Source: an uncultured Synergistales bacterium (GTDB lineage: Bacteria > Synergistota > Synergistia > Synergistales > Aminobacteriaceae). From it: a DNA stretch of 40,521 nucleotides. The number at the start of each line of letters is the position of its first letter. Position 1 is the stretch's first letter. Shown here piece by piece: positions 26,097-33,236 of this stretch. Location: the NCBI GenBank assembly GCA_905235735.1, contig CAJOMU010000027.1, positions 1-40,521 on the forward strand, given 5' to 3'. The translations under genes and the position numbers were made by a program. The notes beneath the pieces are model-generated. The model ran no database searches and was not told the DNA's origin. It saw only the letters and a program-made list of their open reading frames with translations.

Positions 26097-27554
26097 CTAT
26101 TTTCTGTAAGTGCCGGGCAAAAAGAGGAGGAAAACAGCAAAGAGTTCGAGACGGCCAGCGAGCATACAGAAGGAGAATAGCCATTTAATGAGGGAAGGAA
26201 GCCATGAAAAATTTTCGACAGGGCCAAGAAGATTTAAACCGGGCCCGACGTTGCTCAGACAAGTGAGAACTCCAGTAAATGCAGAGAGTAAATCAATTCC
26301 GAAAGCGGTGGTGATTAGAGTGGCCGATGAGAGTATCAGCATATACAACACGAAGAATGCATCTGCTGAATTCATTGTACTTTTTCCGATAGGCTTTCCG
26401 TTTAACCTTGAAGTTATGATAGCGCGGGGGTGCAGTAACTTTTGAATTTCAGTTTTGAGCTGCCTTCCGAGAATGAGAAAGCGGGATACCTTACATCCGC
26501 CGCCAGTAGAACCGCCAGACGCACCGATGAACATCAAAATAACGAACAAGAAGCGGGTGAATTCAGGCCATAGATTGTAATCTTCAACGATGAAGCCAGT
26601 AGTAGTCATGACGGTTACGACATGAAAGAATGTTCTCCTGAATGTGTCTTCAAGACCTCTGTACATTCCAGAGAAAGATAATGCCAGAGACATGGCCAAT
26701 GCGGAAGCTACAGTGATGAATACATACGAACGGAATTCCTCATCAGCAATGAAATCCCTGAAGCGTTTCAGAGGAAGCAGGAAGTATAAGGAGAAATTGA
26801 TACCAGAAGCGAACATGAAGATAATGATGACCCATTGAATGTAAGGGCTAGTGAAGTAAGCTACTGAATTATTCTTAGTTGAGAACCCACCAGTTGCGAT
26901 AGTTGAGCATGAATGACAGAATGCGTCAAAGAGGCTCATTCCTCCGATATATAAGAAGACAGTTTCAAGAAGTGTAAGAAAGACATAGACAGTCCAAAGT
27001 CTGATAGCGGTCTGATGTAAACGTGGAGTAATTTTCTCAGCTGTTATGCCGGGAACTTCAGCCTTGTACATTTCCATTCCGCCGACCCCTAAGAATGGTA
27101 GAACAGCGAGACTGAGCACGATAATTCCCATACCGCCCATCCAGTGAGTGAGAGACCGCCACAATAAAATGCCTCTTGGAAGGGCTTCAATATCGGTCAT
27201 GATAGTTGCGCCAGTCGTAGTAAATCCCGACATAGTCTCAAAGAATGAATCAGTGTAACTCGGAGCAGAACCCGAAAGCCAGAATGGTAAAGCCCCGATG
27301 ATAGAGGCGAATATCCAAGAGAAGCCAGTTACGCCGACACCTTCACGAATACCGAGAGTATTTTTGCCCGGTTCTTTTAGGTTTGAATTCCACGACAATA
27401 ATACGCTCAAACCAAAGCCAGCGAACATTGAGATTGCGAAAGCACTAGCATCATTTGAATGGTCATAGAGAGCGATGCATAAAGGTGGAATCATAGCACA
27501 GGATACGACGATACAAATCAGGGAGAGAACGCCCAAAACTGTTTTTATCTTCAT
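26097..27554 (-). CDS. trkH: Trk-type potassium uptake membrane subunit TrkH
   Basis: A potassium channel-like transporter of 485 residues. The four selectivity-filter-type segments can be seen: TTGATIMTD, IATGGFSTKN, TTTGFIVED and LSNVGPGLN, each with a Gly in the filter. The GSTGGGCKVSR block is the TrkH loop. It works with TrkA, whose gene overlaps it by four bases (ATGA). Spans cover most of the sequence. TrkH versus KtrB is judged from length and from the large TrkA partner. Confidence 0.93.
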   Translation of the reverse strand: MKIKTVLGVLSLICIVVSCAMIPPLCIALYDHSNDASAFAISMFAGFGLSVLLSWNSNLKEPGKNTLGIREGVGVTGFSWIFASIIGALPFWLSGSAPSYTDSFFETMSGFTTTGATIMTDIEALPRGILLWRSLTHWMGGMGIIVLSLAVLPFLGVGGMEMYKAEVPGITAEKITPRLHQTAIRLWTVYVFLTLLETVFLYIGGMSLFDAFCHSCSTIATGGFSTKNNSVAYFTSPYIQWVIIIFMFASGINFSLYFLLPLKRFRDFIADEEFRSYVFITVASALAMSLALSFSGMYRGLEDTFRRTFFHVVTVMTTTGFIVEDYNLWPEFTRFLFVILMFIGASGGSTGGGCKVSRFLILGRQLKTEIQKLLHPRAIITSRLNGKPIGKSTMNSADAFFVLYMLILSSATLITTAFGIDLLSAFTGVLTCLSNVGPGLNLLGPVENFSWLPSLIKWLFSFCMLAGRLELFAVFLLFLPGTYRK

Positions 27555-28954
27555 GATAAAATCTCTTCCTGTTCATCACTGCTGTCAGCACTGAATAACT
27601 TTGCGGCATCGGGCATCATTGAAGTTAAAGCGAAGATAATGACGTGGTCGCCAGCGAGAATTTTAGTTGCACCAGTAGGGATTAAGACTTTGTCATTGCG
27701 GCCAAGTAAAGCGACGACAACGCCTTTCTGAAGTTTAATCTCAGCTAAAGTCTTACCGATAAGCGGATTATTCTCCGGCATGACTACTTCAAGCATTTCC
27801 GCGTTAATCTTCTCAATTATCGAGAAGGCTCTTGTGTGAGTAGGATAATGAACGACGCGTAAAATCAAACTGGCTAAAGCATCATTGGGGTCTACAATAG
27901 CATCAACTGGAATAGTCTGAGTGAGTTCCTGATAGTCTTTGCGCTTCACAATTGCGATAGTCTTCTTAGCACCCATATTCTTGGCGAGAACAGAATAAAT
28001 GAGATTGAGTTCATCTGAATCAGTAGCACAAACATAACCGTCAGCGTCATCAATCCCTTCTTCGGAGAGTACAGTTTTATCTGCGCCGTCGCAGTTTAAG
28101 ATGAGGGCCTCGCCTAATTCCTCAGATAATTTCTCGCATTTCTCTGTATCCTGTTCAATGAGCCTCAAAGCGACATTACTGTAATCTTTTCTGAGGGCCT
28201 GTGCAATCTGAGTACCTAATTTGCCTCCACCAACGATGAATACTTTTCGCAGCTTACGTGTTTTGTCAGGTTCAGGCTGGAAAATTTCTTCGAGTAACTG
28301 AGCACTTTGCTTGTAAGTAACGACATAGCACATATCATTTTCTCTGAGTTCAGTGAAGCCATTAGGCACGCCAGAAAGGCCATCTTCATGTTCAACGAAG
28401 ACGAAGACAGCAATCAAATCGGGATAGAGAGTACGAATATCCTTAAGCTGTCTGCCTGCTAACGGGGAATTCGGCATAAGTTTAAGGGTATATATGGCTG
28501 CTTTACCGTCGAGTAATTCGGCGGCATGAGTAGCTGAACTAACGGCGAGGAGTTCAGTAATTTCGCGGGCGATAGATCTCTCAGGAGAAATCATGACATC
28601 AATACCGAGTTTTTTACCCCAGTATTCAGAATCTGTGAATTCAAGATTACGAACTCTTGAAATGACATGAGGAACGCCGGCATTATGAGCAATCCAGCAG
28701 GAGAGCATATTGACTTCATCGCGATTTGTGCAGGCGATGAGCATATCGACAGTACCGTCATTGACGATGCCAGCCTTAGCGAGGACATTAGGACGTGCGC
28801 CATTACCGTGAATGACTTCAACATCGAGTTCTTCAGCGGCTTTAGAAGCGCGAGGTTCATCACTTTCGACGAGATACACATTATGACCTTCGAGGGAGAG
28901 TTTTTTAGCTACAGTAGTACCGATTTCACCTGCACCTACAATTACGATTTCCAA
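27551..28954 (-). CDS. trkA: Trk potassium transport regulatory subunit TrkA
   Basis: A cytosolic gating ring subunit of 467 residues made of two tandem RCK units. The first NAD-binding Rossmann opens IVGAGEIGTTVAKKL (about 4-18) and the second IVGGGKLGTQIAQAL (about 234-248). Each is followed by an RCK_C domain (about 145-220 and 375-460). The duplicated form is typical of TrkA rather than KtrA. The ATGA overlap with trkH implies coupled translation. It starts 16 nt below the thioesterase gene. Confidence 0.95.
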   Translation of the reverse strand: MEIVIVGAGEIGTTVAKKLSLEGHNVYLVESDEPRASKAAEELDVEVIHGNGARPNVLAKAGIVNDGTVDMLIACTNRDEVNMLSCWIAHNAGVPHVISRVRNLEFTDSEYWGKKLGIDVMISPERSIAREITELLAVSSATHAAELLDGKAAIYTLKLMPNSPLAGRQLKDIRTLYPDLIAVFVFVEHEDGLSGVPNGFTELRENDMCYVVTYKQSAQLLEEIFQPEPDKTRKLRKVFIVGGGKLGTQIAQALRKDYSNVALRLIEQDTEKCEKLSEELGEALILNCDGADKTVLSEEGIDDADGYVCATDSDELNLIYSVLAKNMGAKKTIAIVKRKDYQELTQTIPVDAIVDPNDALASLILRVVHYPTHTRAFSIIEKINAEMLEVVMPENNPLIGKTLAEIKLQKGVVVALLGRNDKVLIPTGATKILAGDHVIIFALTSMMPDAAKLFSADSSDEQEEILS

Positions 28955-28970
28955 ATTGATTTATTCCTCC

Positions 28971-29705
28971 TTATTTTGACTTCCAGACGCAGAGAAAATT
29001 TGCGCTTGGTTTCTTCACATTCTCTCTAATGACCTTATAGATGAAAGTATTATCGAGAGAGAGGGGCTGTGATATTTGAATTGTAACCTTTTCATTTAAC
29101 TTTGCACCACTTCTGAAGGAAGCAGAAATTGATTTAATTTCATGAGATAAGAAATCGACGGGAGATTCATCAAAAATCCATTCAAAATAGACGGCGTTAT
29201 TAACATGAGAGTTATAATCCACATCATGAAATCTTACCAGTCTTTCTGCTTCATGAATCACATTGACATCATCAGGAATATCTCTGAAATCGGGGTTAAT
29301 GCTTTCAGTATCACGAGAAGATATTCCAGGAATATGTGCAATCGCCTTCACTGGCCTCCCAGCCGCTAGGTCTAACAATAACCATGAAGTTTTAGCATAG
29401 ACGAGAGGCTGACCATTTTCAGACTCGACCTGAAAGACTCTGAGGGTATTATAACCATGAGCAGGGTCATGAAAGGTATGAATGAAGAAATTTTCATCGA
29501 GGAAGGGGAGTTGACCTATGAAATCGATTTCATACTTAGTGAGGACCCAAGAATAACCTTTAGCTGCGAGTTCGACAGCAGTACCTTCGACATCAACGAC
29601 GGCGAGTTCTGCGGTATCCTGAAAGTAATTGAGGAGACTACGGAGTTTAATAGTGCCGATACAAGAAGCATCGGAAGGCAAGACGATTAATTTGCGAGTG
29701 AACAT
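28971..29705 (-). CDS. Acyl-ACP thioesterase
   Basis: A 244-residue soluble protein of the acyl-ACP thioesterase family (two tandem hot-dog folds), releasing fatty acids from acyl carrier protein. The second-domain motif VDYNSHVNNAVYFEW carries the DxNxHxxN signature of bacterial FatA/FatB-like enzymes. The first domain shows YSWVLTKYEIDF, the equivalent of WVLxxxxI. It is the first gene of the long trk/gsp run. A GGA lies about 14 nt before the ATG. Its link to the secretion genes is not explained; membrane lipid supply is one idea. Confidence 0.85.
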   Translation of the reverse strand: MFTRKLIVLPSDASCIGTIKLRSLLNYFQDTAELAVVDVEGTAVELAAKGYSWVLTKYEIDFIGQLPFLDENFFIHTFHDPAHGYNTLRVFQVESENGQPLVYAKTSWLLLDLAAGRPVKAIAHIPGISSRDTESINPDFRDIPDDVNVIHEAERLVRFHDVDYNSHVNNAVYFEWIFDESPVDFLSHEIKSISASFRSGAKLNEKVTIQISQPLSLDNTFIYKVIRENVKKPSANFLCVWKSK

Positions 29706-29747
29706 GAAAATAGAAACATATCCTTTCGAAAAAAGTTTATGAGTAAT

Positions 29748-29775
29748 TGTATACGTATAATTGTCCTAAAGGCAA
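29748..29775 (-). promoter_or_regulatory. Candidate promoter of the thioesterase-trk-gsp operon
   Basis: On the minus strand TTGCCT (29770-29775) and TATACA (29748-29753) are separated by 16 nt, about 45 nt above the ATG at 29705. No terminator is seen between here and 11283, so it could drive the whole 18-kb run. Confidence 0.4.
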
Positions 29776-29827
29776 GGATATAACGAAAAGGAAGTATTTA
29801 AATCTGGAAAGTGATTGATAATTAAGG

Positions 29828-29900
29828 TGGAGCTGAGGAGATTCGAACTCCCGGCCTCGACAATGCGAATGTCGCGCGCTCCCAACTGCGCTACAGCCCC
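29828..29900 (-). tRNA. tRNA-Ala (anticodon CGC)
   Basis: A 73-nt cloverleaf. The acceptor stem GGGGCTG/CAGCTCC has the G3-U70 wobble pair that identifies alanine tRNAs. The anticodon stem CGACA/TGTCG holds loop TTCGCAT, anticodon CGC, reading GCG codons. The T-arm is GGGAG-TTCGAAT-CTCCT. The discriminator is A; the next bases are CCT, so the CCA end is not encoded. Confidence 0.95.
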
Positions 29901-29919
29901 TTATCTTTAATGCGACCGT

Positions 29920-29948
29920 ATTTTATGCCCGCAAAACCTTCTTGTCAA
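29920..29948 (-). promoter_or_regulatory. Promoter of tRNA-Ala
   Basis: Minus-strand TTGACA (29943-29948) and TAAAAT (29920-29925) with 17-nt spacing, ending 19 nt before the tRNA 5' end: a near-consensus vegetative promoter. Confidence 0.8.
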
Positions 29949-30014
29949 CTTCACATCGGAAGCTGATTAATAATCATGTTAGAATTAATTCAGCAAATGA
30001 ATATATGAAAATAA

Positions 30015-30140
30015 AGGAGGATTCAGAATGATATTTGATTGAAGATGCTTGATATAGAATTTCTGAAGCCAGAAGTGCAGAAGAGATATTCAGGAATGAA
30101 GGCAAAAGTAATAGAATTTCTTGGCCTGAAATCTGAATGA
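30015..30140 (+). other. Intergenic stretch with a strong ribosome-binding site and only tiny ORFs
   Basis: AGGAGG at 30015-30020 sits 7 nt before an ATG (30028) that opens a four-codon ORF ending in TGA at 30040-30042. A second ATG at 30045 opens a 31-codon ORF, acidic and basic with no hydrophobic run, ending at 30140. Possibly a leader or coupled mini-ORF, or the remnant of a frameshifted gene. I recognise no family. The rest of 29901-30148 holds only the tRNA-Ala promoter. Confidence 0.25.
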
Positions 30141-30147
30141 GCATATG

Positions 30148-30178
30148 AAAATCCCCCTGCCTTTAACGACAAGGGGAT
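30148..30178 (-). terminator. Likely terminator of the phosphofructokinase gene
   Basis: Minus-strand stem ATCCCC ... GGGGAT followed by TTTTC, 15 nt below the stop. The U-run is short, so efficiency may be moderate. Confidence 0.55.
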
Positions 30179-30192
30179 AACGTTTCTGCCTT

Positions 30193-31416
30193 CTAGCTGT
30201 ACTGACGTTCAACTGCTCCGTGAACTTCTTCAAGGTCAGCTTCATATTTCTGTCTGAACCTTCCGAAGCATACATCCATCTGCTCATAGAACGTAACACT
30301 CTCAAGTCCTACGAAACGCTGTGCAATAGCCTCAGTTGTCGGCATGTAACGAATTTTCCCGTTGTACATCTTCACGACGGTAACGCCGCTCACACCTTCA
30401 TCAAGAAGAATGACAGCTGCAGAACCGATTTGTTTTCCGAAGTTCACATCATAAGCGGAAGTTGCACCACTCCTGACGATATGACTTGGAATGACTTCGC
30501 GAATTTCAGGAATTTCAAAAACGCCAGGCACATACATTCCTGATGTCTTCATGAACTGCTTAATCTCTGGGTCTTCTTTCATCATTGCTTCGAGAGTTTC
30601 CTTCACGAATCTTCCTGCACCTGCAAGTTTCGGATGACCGAACGAATCTTTTGCAACACCGCCGCCGTCTGAGAATAATTTTCCGTCCTCGCCCCTCACG
30701 CCTTCAGCAACAACGATTGTGTATGTCCCAGCGTGAACGTCAGACCTGAGAATACGCCTGATGTAATAGTGCTTAAGATGAGCATACACAGCATTGAAAT
30801 CAACGGGCACTTCAGGAATGAGAATGCAGTCAGCATCAGCCGCAATTCCTCCCCTGAATGCTGTATGTCCTGCATACCGTCCGAATACTTCAACGACCAT
30901 GATTCTATTATGAGTAGTACCTGTTGTCTTGAGGTCGTCTACTATGTCGGCTATTTTATTGATTGCCGAATCTCCTCCGACTGAATACGTCTGAAGGTCT
31001 AAGTCCATTGTCTTTGGTGCATGTACGCAGGGTATTCCGTGTTCTGAAAGGTCAACAACGACGCTTCCTGTGTCATCACCGCCGGAAATCAGAAGGCCAT
31101 CGATATTATGCTTGCGAAGTCCCATCATGATTCGGTCATATTTGTCAGGGTCTTCAATTTTTGAGATCTTCACTCGGCTGTGTCCTGCATCACTTCCTGC
31201 GAATTGTGAGTTTACGTGATCTGTGCGTTCTTCATCGAGTTCAACGAGGCGGTCGAAGTCAACGAGGTTATAGAGACCAGCATAGCCATTCGGAATGGTG
31301 TAAGTACGAATGCCACGCATTAAGGCTGTTTTTGCTGCGCCTCTGATAACGGCATTGAGACCACCGCAGTCTCCTCCTGAAGTGATGATACCGATATTCT
31401 TCATTTTGTTGCTCAA
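30193..31416 (-). CDS. 6-phosphofructokinase, PPi-dependent type by motif
   Basis: A 407-residue member of the PFK family (glycolysis, fructose-6-phosphate phosphorylation). The N-terminus GIITSGGDCGGLNAVIRG fits the family. Two positions tell phosphoryl donor: GGDD (112-115), where ATP enzymes have GGDG, and PKTMDLD (134-140), where ATP enzymes have PGTIDND. Asp and Lys there indicate pyrophosphate use and a reversible reaction. The start is TTG at 31416 with GGAG 10 nt upstream; an in-frame ATG at 31404 lies too far from it. It is a single-gene unit with a TATAAT at 31460-31465. Confidence 0.88.
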   Translation of the reverse strand: MSNKMKNIGIITSGGDCGGLNAVIRGAAKTALMRGIRTYTIPNGYAGLYNLVDFDRLVELDEERTDHVNSQFAGSDAGHSRVKISKIEDPDKYDRIMMGLRKHNIDGLLISGGDDTGSVVVDLSEHGIPCVHAPKTMDLDLQTYSVGGDSAINKIADIVDDLKTTGTTHNRIMVVEVFGRYAGHTAFRGGIAADADCILIPEVPVDFNAVYAHLKHYYIRRILRSDVHAGTYTIVVAEGVRGEDGKLFSDGGGVAKDSFGHPKLAGAGRFVKETLEAMMKEDPEIKQFMKTSGMYVPGVFEIPEIREVIPSHIVRSGATSAYDVNFGKQIGSAAVILLDEGVSGVTVVKMYNGKIRYMPTTEAIAQRFVGLESVTFYEQMDVCFGRFRQKYEADLEEVHGAVERQYS

Positions 31417-31459
31417 GATAAAAAGTCTCCTTTGTGAATGAGATTATGTAGATGAGTTA

Positions 31460-31465
31460 ATTATA
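31460..31465 (-). promoter_or_regulatory. -10 element of the phosphofructokinase promoter
   Basis: Minus-strand TATAAT, 44 nt above the TTG start. No clear -35 hexamer is present at 16-18 nt. Confidence 0.4.
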
Positions 31466-31491
31466 CAGTGATTTGAAAATTTGAGGCTAAA

Positions 31492-31519
31492 TTGACACAC
31501 GAAAATAATAAATTAAAAT
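31492..31519 (+). promoter_or_regulatory. Promoter reading into the omega-RNA-like repeat and flavoprotein operon
   Basis: TTGACA (31492-31497) and TAAAAT (31514-31519) are 16 nt apart. Transcription would begin at about 31526, next to the left edge of the repeat copy (31523), and continue through a leader of about 220 nt to the ATG at 31749. Confidence 0.65.
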
Positions 31520-31522
31520 TAC

Positions 31523-31631
31523 CGCAATAAAAGATGGTTGGGGCATCAACCATTGGAGGAGAACTAGTAAGACCATAGTAATATGGCAGGTTTGTAGATG
31601 CCAGAATCCACTAGCTTTAGCAGTATGTCAA
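31523..31631 (+). ncRNA. Omega-RNA-like scaffold / IS200-IS605 right-end copy A (no tnpB attached)
   Basis: This 109-nt block is the inverted copy of 40394-40509, identical over the first 87 nt except for nothing I could find by eye, then losing 7 nt in the terminal hairpin. Predicted elements in order: a 7-bp hairpin ATGGTTG/CAACCAT near 31534-31553, the segment GGAGGAGAACTAGTAAG, a small ATGGCAGG region, AGAATCC, a shortened hairpin (CTaGC-TTTA-GCAG), then GTATGTCAA. The copies diverge exactly after TCAA, which equals the right cleavage site of IS608-type elements. Such right ends overlap the scaffold of TnpB guide RNA, and the bases after TCAA would be the guide. No tnpB lies upstream. It may be a dead fragment, or a transcribed stand-alone RNA. 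Confidence 0.5.
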
Positions 31632-31651
31632 GATACATTTTCCAGAATACG

Positions 31652-31727
31652 AGGCTGGACAGACCAGCATAAATTGAGAGATTGAATCAAAGCAGCCTGG
31701 AACAAAAAAACGGGGCTTTTATTTTTT
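31652..31727 (+). promoter_or_regulatory. Possible attenuator-like leader of the flavoprotein operon
   Basis: GCTGG (31654-31658) can pair with CCAGC (31664-31668). AGGCTG (31652-31657) can instead pair with CAGCCT (31693-31698), and that same AGCC can pair with GGCT (31714-31717), directly before a U-rich tract (31717-31727). The pairings exclude each other in the manner of a terminator/antiterminator. The terminator stem is only 4-5 bp, so this is tentative. I recognise no known riboswitch class. Confidence 0.3.
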
Positions 31728-31748
31728 GAAGGTGGGATTCAGAAATCA

Positions 31749-33236
31749 ATGAATTATGATGTAATTATCATTGGCTCAGGCATAGTCGGTGCATCAATAG
31801 CACGTGAACTCTCGAAGTATAAACTCAGAATAGCAGTTCTCGATAAAGCATCAGAATTGCCGTCAGGTGCATCACGAGCAAACAGTTCAATGATACACGG
31901 AGGATTCGACGATAAGCCCGGAAGCATGAAGGCGAGGTTATGCGTTCCAGGTAATAAGAAGTGGCACAAACTGAAGGATGAACTCGATGTACATCTTGAT
32001 GAATGCGGTTCATATGTCTGTGCATTCAATGACGAAGAAATAAAACATCTTGAATTACTGCTTAAACAGGGGAAGGCTAACGGAGATCCGGGAATTGAAA
32101 TCATTACCGGCGATGAATTACGGAAGCATGAACCTAATGTATCACCTGAAATAGTTGCGGCGTTATGGTCTCCGGATGCGGCAATCATAAACAACTTTGA
32201 GGCCGTTAATGCGATGATTGAGAGTGCGAAGATTAACGGTGCGGAATTATTCCTTGAGACAGAAGCTATAAGTCTTCTCTTTGATGACAGGAAGAACATA
32301 CGAGGAGTTATGACTAGTAAAGGGGAATTCAAAGCACCTGTAGTGATAAATGCGGGAGGAGTACATTCAGGGGAAATATCATCATGGGCAGGAGATAAGA
32401 GTTTCAGAATTATTCCGACGAAGGGCGAATATATTTTGCTCGACAGAAGTACTAAAGGATTAATTCACAGCTTTTTGTTCTCTTGTCCGTCGAAAGCAGG
32501 AAAGGGAATTACAGTTTTGCAGACATCAGAAGGAAATATGATGTCAGGCCCAACTGCAAGCGAGCAGGAAGACCCGGAAGATAAAACGACAACTTCCGAA
32601 GGATTAGCGGAAGTGATAAAGGGTGCGAGAAGATTAGTACCGAAATTCCCAGTGAACATGAGCATAACGACATTCGCGGGTGTTCGTGCAAACACTGATA
32701 CAGGAGACTTTGCAATTTCTGTTCTGAGAACTCCGAGAGGATTTGTGAACGTAGCAGGGATTAAGTCGCCAGGATTTACATCAGCACCGGCAATTGCAGA
32801 ATACATTGTTGAGGCAATGCGTGAAGAATTATCCGACCGAATTAAATTTGAACCTAACGATAAATTCATTCCCGAACGCAGGAACATTCCGAGATTTCTA
32901 TATCTTAGTATGGACGAACGGAAGAAACTAGCAAAAGAGAACTCATCATATGCACAGATAGTTTGCAGATGTGAGACCGTAACAGAAGGCCAAGTAGTAG
33001 AGGCAATTCGTCGTGGAGCAAGAACGATTACGGCAGTGAAGATGATGACTAGAGCGGGAACAGGAAGATGTCAGGGAGGTTTCTGCTGTCCAAGAGTTGC
33101 GGAGATATTATCGCGTGAACTGAATATCCCGTTAGACGAAATCACGAGGCACGGAGGAAAATCAAAACTGTTAGTCGGAAAGACAAAAGAATTTTTGCTT
33201 GAGAAATATGCGAAAGGAGCAGGTCAAAATGTCTGA
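31749..33236 (+). CDS. FAD-dependent oxidoreductase, GlpA-like, with C-terminal BFD-type [2Fe-2S] domain
   Basis: A 495-residue flavoprotein of the DAO/glycerol-3-phosphate dehydrogenase type. The N-terminal dinucleotide motif is IIGSGIVGASIARELSK (7-23). PSGASRANSSMIHGGFD is the FAD/substrate segment of GlpA/LhgO-like enzymes. The last 100 residues hold a BFD-like cluster domain with Cys406, Cys408, Cys441 and Cys446 (CRC ... CQGGFCC). It overlaps the next flavoprotein gene by 8 bp. Together with DUF1667 the three resemble an anaerobic GlpABC-like complex; glycerol-3-phosphate is the likely substrate, but 2-hydroxyglutarate or a related 2-hydroxy acid is possible. Confidence 0.85.
   Translation: MNYDVIIIGSGIVGASIARELSKYKLRIAVLDKASELPSGASRANSSMIHGGFDDKPGSMKARLCVPGNKKWHKLKDELDVHLDECGSYVCAFNDEEIKHLELLLKQGKANGDPGIEIITGDELRKHEPNVSPEIVAALWSPDAAIINNFEAVNAMIESAKINGAELFLETEAISLLFDDRKNIRGVMTSKGEFKAPVVINAGGVHSGEISSWAGDKSFRIIPTKGEYILLDRSTKGLIHSFLFSCPSKAGKGITVLQTSEGNMMSGPTASEQEDPEDKTTTSEGLAEVIKGARRLVPKFPVNMSITTFAGVRANTDTGDFAISVLRTPRGFVNVAGIKSPGFTSAPAIAEYIVEAMREELSDRIKFEPNDKFIPERRNIPRFLYLSMDERKKLAKENSSYAQIVCRCETVTEGQVVEAIRRGARTITAVKMMTRAGTGRCQGGFCCPRVAEILSRELNIPLDEITRHGGKSKLLVGKTKEFLLEKYAKGAGQNV

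Noticed and set aside
31754-32332. Long antisense ORF inside the GlpA-like gene
   Set aside because: Coding signals, cofactor motifs and the ribosome-binding site are on the plus strand; this frame is a shadow with no recognisable protein features.
32465-32887. 140-codon antisense ORF in the GlpA-like gene
   Set aside because: Shadow frame of the plus-strand flavoprotein; no start signal or domain.
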